A stretch of DNA of 64,000 nucleotides, taken from the NCBI GenBank assembly GCA_963971225.1, contig OZ020270.1, forward strand, positions 62,001 through 126,000, written 5' to 3'. Source of the stretch: Melieria omissa (lineage: Eukaryota; Arthropoda; Insecta; Diptera; Ulidiidae). The notes under the pieces were generated by a model, which ran no database searches, was not told the origin of the DNA, and saw only the letters and a list, made by a program, of their open reading frames with translations. Shown here in pieces: positions 1 through 10,795 of this stretch (position 1 is its first letter; every line of letters begins with the position of its first letter). The translations under genes were made by a program, and so were the position numbers.

Positions 1-883
1 AGCTTACCATAATGTTATCAATCATCCTGCTATCCCTTGAGATGCGAAAGCAAATCGATATGGAACGGTGACTTTGACCAAATTGCAACTTGTGCGCAAC
101 CACTAAAATGCTTGTCAACACCAAATGCATAAAAGCATATTAATAATTGACCCCTTAAAATTTAGCTAGAGTCTTAAGCTTTATATATTGGTCCCTAACT
201 TTTCATTATCCTTCAGGAATAATGAGCATATCGATGCGCAAGGATAACATTGAAAAACTGCCTATTACAAAATACACACTCACCACTAAAGTGCTTATAG
301 AATCCAAACGCGTATGGTTACCTTAATAAAAAAAAACCCCTTAAAATGTAGCTAGAGATTGCAGCTTTATCAAATTAAATCAATAATTCGATTACTATTC
401 GGCAATCATGAACAGATCGATGCGCAAGAGTGACATTAAATGGCTGCCTACTGCAAAATCGAAAAAATGCTTGTAAAATATGAATTTCTAGGTTTATCGA
501 AAAAATAATACCCTTAAAACCTAACTGGAGTCTTCAGATTTCATAAATGGGGTCAATCTTCTCGCTATCTTAAAGGACGAAAGATAATTTCGTTGTGGAA
601 AAATGATATCGGCCACATGATACATCTGCATAACCAATGAAATGCTTGTGGAAGCTAAATGCGCACGGTCACATTAATCAAAATGGCGTCAAAATTAAGC
701 AAGAGTTACCACTTTTCACCAATGGGGTAAATACCAAAAATATCCGACCAGCCGCATGACATAATATATGGCCAAGGTTGGCATGCACAATATGGTGATT
801 AGTTAAAAATTTTTAAAAATTTATCGGAATTATGGCTGTTAAATCTTGACGGATAATCGGATTTTAATAAATTATATCTTATT

Positions 884-1059
884 ATTTAGCTAGTCTCTTA
901 AGCTTACCATAATGTTATCAATCATCCTGCTATCCCTTGAGATGCGAAAGCAAATCGATATGGAACGGTGACTTTGACCAAATTGCAACTTGTGCGCAAC
1001 CACTAAAATGCTTGTCAACACCAAATGCATAAAAGCATATTAATAATTGACCCCTTAAA
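884..1059 (+). repeat. Subunit S1 of the five-part satellite unit (176 bp)
   Basis: First of five related subunits that tile one 900-bp unit, defined here from an ATTTAGCTAG box to the next such box. It contains TCTTAAGCTTAC at its start (a HindIII site, once per unit in this phase), ATCGATATGG in the middle, CCACTAAAATGCTTGT about two thirds along, and ends with GACCCCTTAAA. S2, S3 and S4 carry recognisable versions of the same landmarks at the same spacing. Confidence 0.85.
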
Positions 1060-1244
1060 ATTTAGCTAGAGTCTTAAGCTTTATATATTGGTCCCTAACT
1101 TTTCATTATCCTTCAGGAATAATGAGCATATCGATGCGCAAGGATAACATTGAAAAACTGCCTATTACAAAATACACACTCACCACTAAAGTGCTTATAG
1201 AATCCAAACGCGTATGGTTACCTTAATAAAAAAAACCCCTTAAA
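1060..1244 (+). repeat. Subunit S2 of the five-part satellite unit (185-186 bp)
   Basis: Starts ATTTAGCTAGAGTCTTAAGC and ends in the A-run followed by CCCCTTAAA. It shares with S3 the block ATCGATGCGCAAG followed by a CATTGAAA/CATTAAAT-like stretch and CTGCCTA. It shares CCACTAAAGTGCTTAT with the corresponding S1 box. The A-run here (8 or 9) is the only site that changes unit length between types. Confidence 0.85.
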
Positions 1245-1417
1245 ATGTAGCTAGAGATTGCAGCTTTATCAAATTAAATCAATAATTCGATTACTATTCG
1301 GCAATCATGAACAGATCGATGCGCAAGAGTGACATTAAATGGCTGCCTACTGCAAAATCGATAAAATGCTTGTAAAATATGAATTTCTAGGTTTATCGAA
1401 AAAATAATACCCTTAAA
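1245..1417 (+). repeat. Subunit S3 of the five-part satellite unit (173 bp)
   Basis: Starts ATGTAGCTAGAGATTGCAGC and ends ATACCCTTAAA. It contains ATCGATGCGCAAGAG and CTGCCTACTGCAAAATCG, close to S2, then AAATGCTTGTAAA, close to S1. The A/T diagnostic site lies just before AAATGCTTGT. In the unit starting at 25193 the transposon is inserted at the TTAA closing this subunit. Confidence 0.85.
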
Positions 1418-1592
1418 ACCTAACTGGAGTCTTCAGATTTCATAAATGGGGTCAATCTTCTCGCTATCTTAAAGGACGAAAGATAATTTCGTTGTGGAAA
1501 AATGATATCGGCCACATGATACATCTGCATAACCAATGAAATGCTTGTGGAAGCTAAATGCGCACGGTCACATTAATCAAAATGGCGTCAAA
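1418..1592 (+). repeat. Subunit S4 of the five-part satellite unit (175 bp)
   Basis: Starts ACCTAACTGGAGTCTTCAG and ends GGCGTCAAA. It contains GGACGAAAGATAATTTCG, ATATCGGCCACATG, and AACCAATGAAATGCTTGTGG, the S4 version of the box seen in S1-S3. The A/G diagnostic site is in its first ten bases (CCTAACTGG or CCTAGCTGG). It is more diverged from S2 and S3 than those two are from each other. Confidence 0.8.
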
Positions 1593-1782
1593 ATTAAGCA
1601 AGAGTTACCACTTTTCACCAATGGGGTAAATACCAAAAATATCCGACCAGCCGCATGACATAATATATGGCCAAGGTTGGCATGCACAATATGGTGATTA
1701 GTTAAAAATTTTTAAAAATTTATCGGAATTATGGCTGTTAAATCTTGACGGATAATCGGATTTTAATAAATTATATCTTATT
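1593..1782 (+). repeat. Subunit S5, the most diverged subunit (190 bp)
   Basis: Starts ATTAAGCAAGAGTTACCAC. Its start is related to the other subunits, and its ACCAATGGGGTAAATACC recalls AAATGGGGTCAATC of S4, but the rest is hard to align by eye. It is the longest subunit and holds two dyads not seen in the others: GCCAAGGTTGGC and TTAAAAATTTTTAA. The C/A diagnostic site (CCAGCCGC or CCAGCAGC) is also here. Membership of the subunit family rests mainly on its start and its length. Confidence 0.65.
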
Positions 1783-4497
1783 ATTTAGCTAGTCTCTTAA
1801 GCTTACCATAATGTTATCAATCATCCTGCTATCCCTTGAGATGCGAAAGCAAATCGATATGGAACGGTGACTTTGACCAAATTGCAACTTGTGCGCAACC
1901 ACTAAAATGCTTGTCAACACCAAATGCATAAAAGCATATTAATAATTGACCCCTTAAAATTTAGCTAGAGTCTTAAGCTTTATATATTGGTCCCTAACTT
2001 TTCATTATCCTTCAGGAATAATGAGCATATCGATGCGCAAGGATAACATTGAAAAACTGCCTATTACAAAATACACACTCACCACTAAAGTGCTTATAGA
2101 ATCCAAACGCGTATGGTTACCTTAATAAAAAAAACCCCTTAAAATGTAGCTAGAGATTGCAGCTTTATCAAATTAAATCAATAATTCGATTACTATTCGG
2201 CAATCATGAACAGATCGATGCGCAAGAGTGACATTAAATGGCTGCCTACTGCAAAATCGATAAAATGCTTGTAAAATATGAATTTCTAGGTTTATCGAAA
2301 AAATAATACCCTTAAAACCTAACTGGAGTCTTCAGATTTCATAAATGGGGTCAATCTTCTCGCTATCTTAAAGGACGAAAGATAATTTCGTTGTGGAAAA
2401 ATGATATCGGCCACATGATACATCTGCATAACCAATGAAATGCTTGTGGAAGCTAAATGCGCACGGTCACATTAATCAAAATGGCGTCAAAATTAAGCAA
2501 GAGTTACCACTTTTCACCAATGGGGTAAATACCAAAAATATCCGACCAGCCGCATGACATAATATATGGCCAAGGTTGGCATGCACAATATGGTGATTAG
2601 TTAAAAATTTTTAAAAATTTATCGGAATTATGGCTGTTAAATCTTGACGGATAATCGGATTTTAATAAATTATATCTTATTATTTAGCTAGTCTCTTAAG
2701 CTTACCATAATGTTATCAATCATCCTGCTATCCCTTGAGATGCGAAAGCAAATCGATATGGAACGGTGACTTTGACCAAATTGCAACTTGTGCGCAACCA
2801 CTAAAATGCTTGTCAACACCAAATGCATAAAAGCATATTAATAATTGACCCCTTAAAATTTAGCTAGAGTCTTAAGCTTTATATATTGGTCCCTAACTTT
2901 TCATTATCCTTCAGGAATAATGAGCATATCGATGCGCAAGGATAACATTGAAAAACTGCCTATTACAAAATACACACTCACCACTAAAGTGCTTATAGAA
3001 TCCAAACGCGTATGGTTACCTTAATAAAAAAAAACCCCTTAAAATGTAGCTAGAGATTGCAGCTTTATCAAATTAAATCAATAATTCGATTACTATTCGG
3101 CAATCATGAACAGATCGATGCGCAAGAGTGACATTAAATGGCTGCCTACTGCAAAATCGAAAAAATGCTTGTAAAATATGAATTTCTAGGTTTATCGAAA
3201 AAATAATACCCTTAAAACCTAACTGGAGTCTTCAGATTTCATAAATGGGGTCAATCTTCTCGCTATCTTAAAGGACGAAAGATAATTTCGTTGTGGAAAA
3301 ATGATATCGGCCACATGATACATCTGCATAACCAATGAAATGCTTGTGGAAGCTAAATGCGCACGGTCACATTAATCAAAATGGCGTCAAAATTAAGCAA
3401 GAGTTACCACTTTTCACCAATGGGGTAAATACCAAAAATATCCGACCAGCCGCATGACATAATATATGGCCAAGGTTGGCATGCACAATATGGTGATTAG
3501 TTAAAAATTTTTAAAAATTTATCGGAATTATGGCTGTTAAATCTTGACGGATAATCGGATTTTAATAAATTATATCTTATTATTTAGCTAGTCTCTTAAG
3601 CTTACCATAATGTTATCAATCATCCTGCTATCCCTTGAGATGCGAAAGCAAATCGATATGGAACGGTGACTTTGACCAAATTGCAACTTGTGCGCAACCA
3701 CTAAAATGCTTGTCAACACCAAATGCATAAAAGCATATTAATAATTGACCCCTTAAAATTTAGCTAGAGTCTTAAGCTTTATATATTGGTCCCTAACTTT
3801 TCATTATCCTTCAGGAATAATGAGCATATCGATGCGCAAGGATAACATTGAAAAACTGCCTATTACAAAATACACACTCACCACTAAAGTGCTTATAGAA
3901 TCCAAACGCGTATGGTTACCTTAATAAAAAAAACCCCTTAAAATGTAGCTAGAGATTGCAGCTTTATCAAATTAAATCAATAATTCGATTACTATTCGGC
4001 AATCATGAACAGATCGATGCGCAAGAGTGACATTAAATGGCTGCCTACTGCAAAATCGATAAAATGCTTGTAAAATATGAATTTCTAGGTTTATCGAAAA
4101 AATAATACCCTTAAAACCTAACTGGAGTCTTCAGATTTCATAAATGGGGTCAATCTTCTCGCTATCTTAAAGGACGAAAGATAATTTCGTTGTGGAAAAA
4201 TGATATCGGCCACATGATACATCTGCATAACCAATGAAATGCTTGTGGAAGCTAAATGCGCACGGTCACATTAATCAAAATGGCGTCAAAATTAAGCAAG
4301 AGTTACCACTTTTCACCAATGGGGTAAATACCAAAAATATCCGACCAGCCGCATGACATAATATATGGCCAAGGTTGGCATGCACAATATGGTGATTAGT
4401 TAAAAATTTTTAAAAATTTATCGGAATTATGGCTGTTAAATCTTGACGGATAATCGGATTTTAATAAATTATATCTTATTATTTAGCTAGTCTCTTA

Positions 4498-5397
4498 AGC
4501 TTACCATAATGTTATCAATCATCCTGCTATCCCTTGAGATGCGAAAGCAAATCGATATGGAACGGTGACTTTGACCAAATTGCAACTTGTGCGCAACCAC
4601 TAAAATGCTTGTCAACACCAAATGCATAAAAGCATATTAATAATTGACCCCTTAAAATTTAGCTAGAGTCTTAAGCTTTATATATTGGTCCCTAACTTTT
4701 CATTATCCTTCAGGAATAATGAGCATATCGATGCGCAAGGATAACATTGAAAAACTGCCTATTACAAAATACACACTCACCACTAAAGTGCTTATAGAAT
4801 CCAAACGCGTATGGTTACCTTAATAAAAAAAAACCCCTTAAAATGTAGCTAGAGATTGCAGCTTTATCAAATTAAATCAATAATTCGATTACTATTCGGC
4901 AATCATGAACAGATCGATGCGCAAGAGTGACATTAAATGGCTGCCTACTGCAAAATCGATAAAATGCTTGTAAAATATGAATTTCTAGGTTTATCGAAAA
5001 AATAATACCCTTAAAACCTAGCTGGAGTCTTCAGATTTCATAAATGGGGTCAATCTTCTCGCTATCTTAAAGGACGAAAGATAATTTCGTTGTGGAAAAA
5101 TGATATCGGCCACATGATACATCTGCATAACCAATGAAATGCTTGTGGAAGCTAAATGCGCACGGTCACATTAATCAAAATGGCGTCAAAATTAAGCAAG
5201 AGTTACCACTTTTCACCAATGGGGTAAATACCAAAAATATCCGACCAGCAGCATGACATAATATATGGCCAAGGTTGGCATGCACAATATGGTGATTAGT
5301 TAAAAATTTTTAAAAATTTATCGGAATTATGGCTGTTAAATCTTGACGGATAATCGGATTTTAATAAATTATATCTTATTATTTAGCTAGTCTCTTA
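4498..5397 (+). repeat. Example type C unit (9-A run, T, G, A haplotype)
   Basis: First of ten type C units; the others start at 9896, 15294, 21593, 28456, 36556, 45556, 49156, 54555 and 57255. Type C has the 9-A run, T at unit position 463, G at 524 (CCTAGCTGG instead of CCTAACTGG) and A at 753 (CCAGCAGCATG instead of CCAGCCGCATG). The three substitutions travel together in all ten copies. In the left block every C is immediately preceded by a B unit; in the right block it never is. Confidence 0.93.
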
Positions 5398-8300
5398 AGC
5401 TTACCATAATGTTATCAATCATCCTGCTATCCCTTGAGATGCGAAAGCAAATCGATATGGAACGGTGACTTTGACCAAATTGCAACTTGTGCGCAACCAC
5501 TAAAATGCTTGTCAACACCAAATGCATAAAAGCATATTAATAATTGACCCCTTAAAATTTAGCTAGAGTCTTAAGCTTTATATATTGGTCCCTAACTTTT
5601 CATTATCCTTCAGGAATAATGAGCATATCGATGCGCAAGGATAACATTGAAAAACTGCCTATTACAAAATACACACTCACCACTAAAGTGCTTATAGAAT
5701 CCAAACGCGTATGGTTACCTTAATAAAAAAAAACCCCTTAAAATGTAGCTAGAGATTGCAGCTTTATCAAATTAAATCAATAATTCGATTACTATTCGGC
5801 AATCATGAACAGATCGATGCGCAAGAGTGACATTAAATGGCTGCCTACTGCAAAATCGAAAAAATGCTTGTAAAATATGAATTTCTAGGTTTATCGAAAA
5901 AATAATACCCTTAAAACCTAACTGGAGTCTTCAGATTTCATAAATGGGGTCAATCTTCTCGCTATCTTAAAGGACGAAAGATAATTTCGTTGTGGAAAAA
6001 TGATATCGGCCACATGATACATCTGCATAACCAATGAAATGCTTGTGGAAGCTAAATGCGCACGGTCACATTAATCAAAATGGCGTCAAAATTAAGCAAG
6101 AGTTACCACTTTTCACCAATGGGGTAAATACCAAAAATATCCGACCAGCCGCATGACATAATATATGGCCAAGGTTGGCATGCACAATATGGTGATTAGT
6201 TAAAAATTTTTAAAAATTTATCGGAATTATGGCTGTTAAATCTTGACGGATAATCGGATTTTAATAAATTATATCTTATTATTTAGCTAGTCTCTTAAGC
6301 TTACCATAATGTTATCAATCATCCTGCTATCCCTTGAGATGCGAAAGCAAATCGATATGGAACGGTGACTTTGACCAAATTGCAACTTGTGCGCAACCAC
6401 TAAAATGCTTGTCAACACCAAATGCATAAAAGCATATTAATAATTGACCCCTTAAAATTTAGCTAGAGTCTTAAGCTTTATATATTGGTCCCTAACTTTT
6501 CATTATCCTTCAGGAATAATGAGCATATCGATGCGCAAGGATAACATTGAAAAACTGCCTATTACAAAATACACACTCACCACTAAAGTGCTTATAGAAT
6601 CCAAACGCGTATGGTTACCTTAATAAAAAAAAACCCCTTAAAATGTAGCTAGAGATTGCAGCTTTATCAAATTAAATCAATAATTCGATTACTATTCGGC
6701 AATCATGAACAGATCGATGCGCAAGAGTGACATTAAATGGCTGCCTACTGCAAAATCGAAAAAATGCTTGTAAAATATGAATTTCTAGGTTTATCGAAAA
6801 AATAATACCCTTAAAACCTAACTGGAGTCTTCAGATTTCATAAATGGGGTCAATCTTCTCGCTATCTTAAAGGACGAAAGATAATTTCGTTGTGGAAAAA
6901 TGATATCGGCCACATGATACATCTGCATAACCAATGAAATGCTTGTGGAAGCTAAATGCGCACGGTCACATTAATCAAAATGGCGTCAAAATTAAGCAAG
7001 AGTTACCACTTTTCACCAATGGGGTAAATACCAAAAATATCCGACCAGCCGCATGACATAATATATGGCCAAGGTTGGCATGCACAATATGGTGATTAGT
7101 TAAAAATTTTTAAAAATTTATCGGAATTATGGCTGTTAAATCTTGACGGATAATCGGATTTTAATAAATTATATCTTATTATTTAGCTAGTCTCTTAAGC
7201 TTACCATAATGTTATCAATCATCCTGCTATCCCTTGAGATGCGAAAGCAAATCGATATGGAACGGTGACTTTGACCAAATTGCAACTTGTGCGCAACCAC
7301 TAAAATGCTTGTCAACACCAAATGCATAAAAGCATATTAATAATTGACCCCTTAAAATTTAGCTAGAGTCTTAAGCTTTATATATTGGTCCCTAACTTTT
7401 CATTATCCTTCAGGAATAATGAGCATATCGATGCGCAAGGATAACATTGAAAAACTGCCTATTACAAAATACACACTCACCACTAAAGTGCTTATAGAAT
7501 CCAAACGCGTATGGTTACCTTAATAAAAAAAACCCCTTAAAATGTAGCTAGAGATTGCAGCTTTATCAAATTAAATCAATAATTCGATTACTATTCGGCA
7601 ATCATGAACAGATCGATGCGCAAGAGTGACATTAAATGGCTGCCTACTGCAAAATCGATAAAATGCTTGTAAAATATGAATTTCTAGGTTTATCGAAAAA
7701 ATAATACCCTTAAAACCTAACTGGAGTCTTCAGATTTCATAAATGGGGTCAATCTTCTCGCTATCTTAAAGGACGAAAGATAATTTCGTTGTGGAAAAAT
7801 GATATCGGCCACATGATACATCTGCATAACCAATGAAATGCTTGTGGAAGCTAAATGCGCACGGTCACATTAATCAAAATGGCGTCAAAATTAAGCAAGA
7901 GTTACCACTTTTCACCAATGGGGTAAATACCAAAAATATCCGACCAGCCGCATGACATAATATATGGCCAAGGTTGGCATGCACAATATGGTGATTAGTT
8001 AAAAATTTTTAAAAATTTATCGGAATTATGGCTGTTAAATCTTGACGGATAATCGGATTTTAATAAATTATATCTTATTATTTAGCTAGTCTCTTAAGCT
8101 TACCATAATGTTATCAATCATCCTGCTATCCCTTGAGATGCGAAAGCAAATCGATATGGAACGGTGACTTTGACCAAATTGCAACTTGTGCGCAACCACT
8201 AAAATGCTTGTCAACACCAAATGCATAAAAGCATATTAATAATTGACCCCTTAAAATTTAGCTAGAGTCTTAAGCTTTATATATTGGTCCCTAACTTTTC

Positions 8301-10795
8301 ATTATCCTTCAGGAATAATGAGCATATCGATGCGCAAGGATAACATTGAAAAACTGCCTATTACAAAATACACACTCACCACTAAAGTGCTTATAGAATC
8401 CAAACGCGTATGGTTACCTTAATAAAAAAAAACCCCTTAAAATGTAGCTAGAGATTGCAGCTTTATCAAATTAAATCAATAATTCGATTACTATTCGGCA
8501 ATCATGAACAGATCGATGCGCAAGAGTGACATTAAATGGCTGCCTACTGCAAAATCGAAAAAATGCTTGTAAAATATGAATTTCTAGGTTTATCGAAAAA
8601 ATAATACCCTTAAAACCTAACTGGAGTCTTCAGATTTCATAAATGGGGTCAATCTTCTCGCTATCTTAAAGGACGAAAGATAATTTCGTTGTGGAAAAAT
8701 GATATCGGCCACATGATACATCTGCATAACCAATGAAATGCTTGTGGAAGCTAAATGCGCACGGTCACATTAATCAAAATGGCGTCAAAATTAAGCAAGA
8801 GTTACCACTTTTCACCAATGGGGTAAATACCAAAAATATCCGACCAGCCGCATGACATAATATATGGCCAAGGTTGGCATGCACAATATGGTGATTAGTT
8901 AAAAATTTTTAAAAATTTATCGGAATTATGGCTGTTAAATCTTGACGGATAATCGGATTTTAATAAATTATATCTTATTATTTAGCTAGTCTCTTAAGCT
9001 TACCATAATGTTATCAATCATCCTGCTATCCCTTGAGATGCGAAAGCAAATCGATATGGAACGGTGACTTTGACCAAATTGCAACTTGTGCGCAACCACT
9101 AAAATGCTTGTCAACACCAAATGCATAAAAGCATATTAATAATTGACCCCTTAAAATTTAGCTAGAGTCTTAAGCTTTATATATTGGTCCCTAACTTTTC
9201 ATTATCCTTCAGGAATAATGAGCATATCGATGCGCAAGGATAACATTGAAAAACTGCCTATTACAAAATACACACTCACCACTAAAGTGCTTATAGAATC
9301 CAAACGCGTATGGTTACCTTAATAAAAAAAACCCCTTAAAATGTAGCTAGAGATTGCAGCTTTATCAAATTAAATCAATAATTCGATTACTATTCGGCAA
9401 TCATGAACAGATCGATGCGCAAGAGTGACATTAAATGGCTGCCTACTGCAAAATCGATAAAATGCTTGTAAAATATGAATTTCTAGGTTTATCGAAAAAA
9501 TAATACCCTTAAAACCTAACTGGAGTCTTCAGATTTCATAAATGGGGTCAATCTTCTCGCTATCTTAAAGGACGAAAGATAATTTCGTTGTGGAAAAATG
9601 ATATCGGCCACATGATACATCTGCATAACCAATGAAATGCTTGTGGAAGCTAAATGCGCACGGTCACATTAATCAAAATGGCGTCAAAATTAAGCAAGAG
9701 TTACCACTTTTCACCAATGGGGTAAATACCAAAAATATCCGACCAGCCGCATGACATAATATATGGCCAAGGTTGGCATGCACAATATGGTGATTAGTTA
9801 AAAATTTTTAAAAATTTATCGGAATTATGGCTGTTAAATCTTGACGGATAATCGGATTTTAATAAATTATATCTTATTATTTAGCTAGTCTCTTAAGCTT
9901 ACCATAATGTTATCAATCATCCTGCTATCCCTTGAGATGCGAAAGCAAATCGATATGGAACGGTGACTTTGACCAAATTGCAACTTGTGCGCAACCACTA
10001 AAATGCTTGTCAACACCAAATGCATAAAAGCATATTAATAATTGACCCCTTAAAATTTAGCTAGAGTCTTAAGCTTTATATATTGGTCCCTAACTTTTCA
10101 TTATCCTTCAGGAATAATGAGCATATCGATGCGCAAGGATAACATTGAAAAACTGCCTATTACAAAATACACACTCACCACTAAAGTGCTTATAGAATCC
10201 AAACGCGTATGGTTACCTTAATAAAAAAAAACCCCTTAAAATGTAGCTAGAGATTGCAGCTTTATCAAATTAAATCAATAATTCGATTACTATTCGGCAA
10301 TCATGAACAGATCGATGCGCAAGAGTGACATTAAATGGCTGCCTACTGCAAAATCGATAAAATGCTTGTAAAATATGAATTTCTAGGTTTATCGAAAAAA
10401 TAATACCCTTAAAACCTAGCTGGAGTCTTCAGATTTCATAAATGGGGTCAATCTTCTCGCTATCTTAAAGGACGAAAGATAATTTCGTTGTGGAAAAATG
10501 ATATCGGCCACATGATACATCTGCATAACCAATGAAATGCTTGTGGAAGCTAAATGCGCACGGTCACATTAATCAAAATGGCGTCAAAATTAAGCAAGAG
10601 TTACCACTTTTCACCAATGGGGTAAATACCAAAAATATCCGACCAGCAGCATGACATAATATATGGCCAAGGTTGGCATGCACAATATGGTGATTAGTTA
10701 AAAATTTTTAAAAATTTATCGGAATTATGGCTGTTAAATCTTGACGGATAATCGGATTTTAATAAATTATATCTTATTATTTAGCTAGTCTCTTA
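5398..10795 (+). repeat. Six-unit super-repeat, copy 2 (types A-A-B-A-B-C)
   Basis: Units 7-12 have type order A, A, B, A, B, C over 5,398 bp. The order and the length are exactly those of the following block, which indicates duplication of a multi-unit segment rather than independent arrangement of single units. Confidence 0.85.

Larger units (their letters stand above)
901..1799 (+). repeat. Example type B unit (8-A run, T at diagnostic site 2)
   Basis: First of eight type B units; the others are 1800-2698, 3599-4497, 7198-8096, 8997-9895, 12596-13494, 14395-15293 and 20694-21592. Type B is 899 bp because the A-run has 8 As rather than 9. It carries T where type A carries A (TCGATAAAATG against TCGAAAAAATG), with A-type bases at the two later sites. 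The 8-A run and this T always occur together in the window, so B behaves as a linked haplotype rather than random slippage. Confidence 0.93.
1..5397 (+). repeat. Six-unit super-repeat, copy 1 (types A-B-B-A-B-C)
   Basis: Units 1-6 have the type order A, B, B, A, B, C. They match the next two six-unit blocks except at the second position (B instead of A). Length is 5,397 bp, one base shorter than the next two because of the extra 8-A unit. Confidence 0.75.

Noticed and set aside
1..900. CRISPR array or bacterial repeat
   Set aside because: Units are ~900 bp, contiguous, without spacers, and carry a eukaryotic transposon; nothing supports a CRISPR array.
1245..1417. CENP-B box in the satellite (TTCG-containing stretches in S3 and S4)
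   Set aside because: TTCGATTACTATTCGG and TTCGTTGTGG do not fit the TTCGNNNNANNCGGG core.
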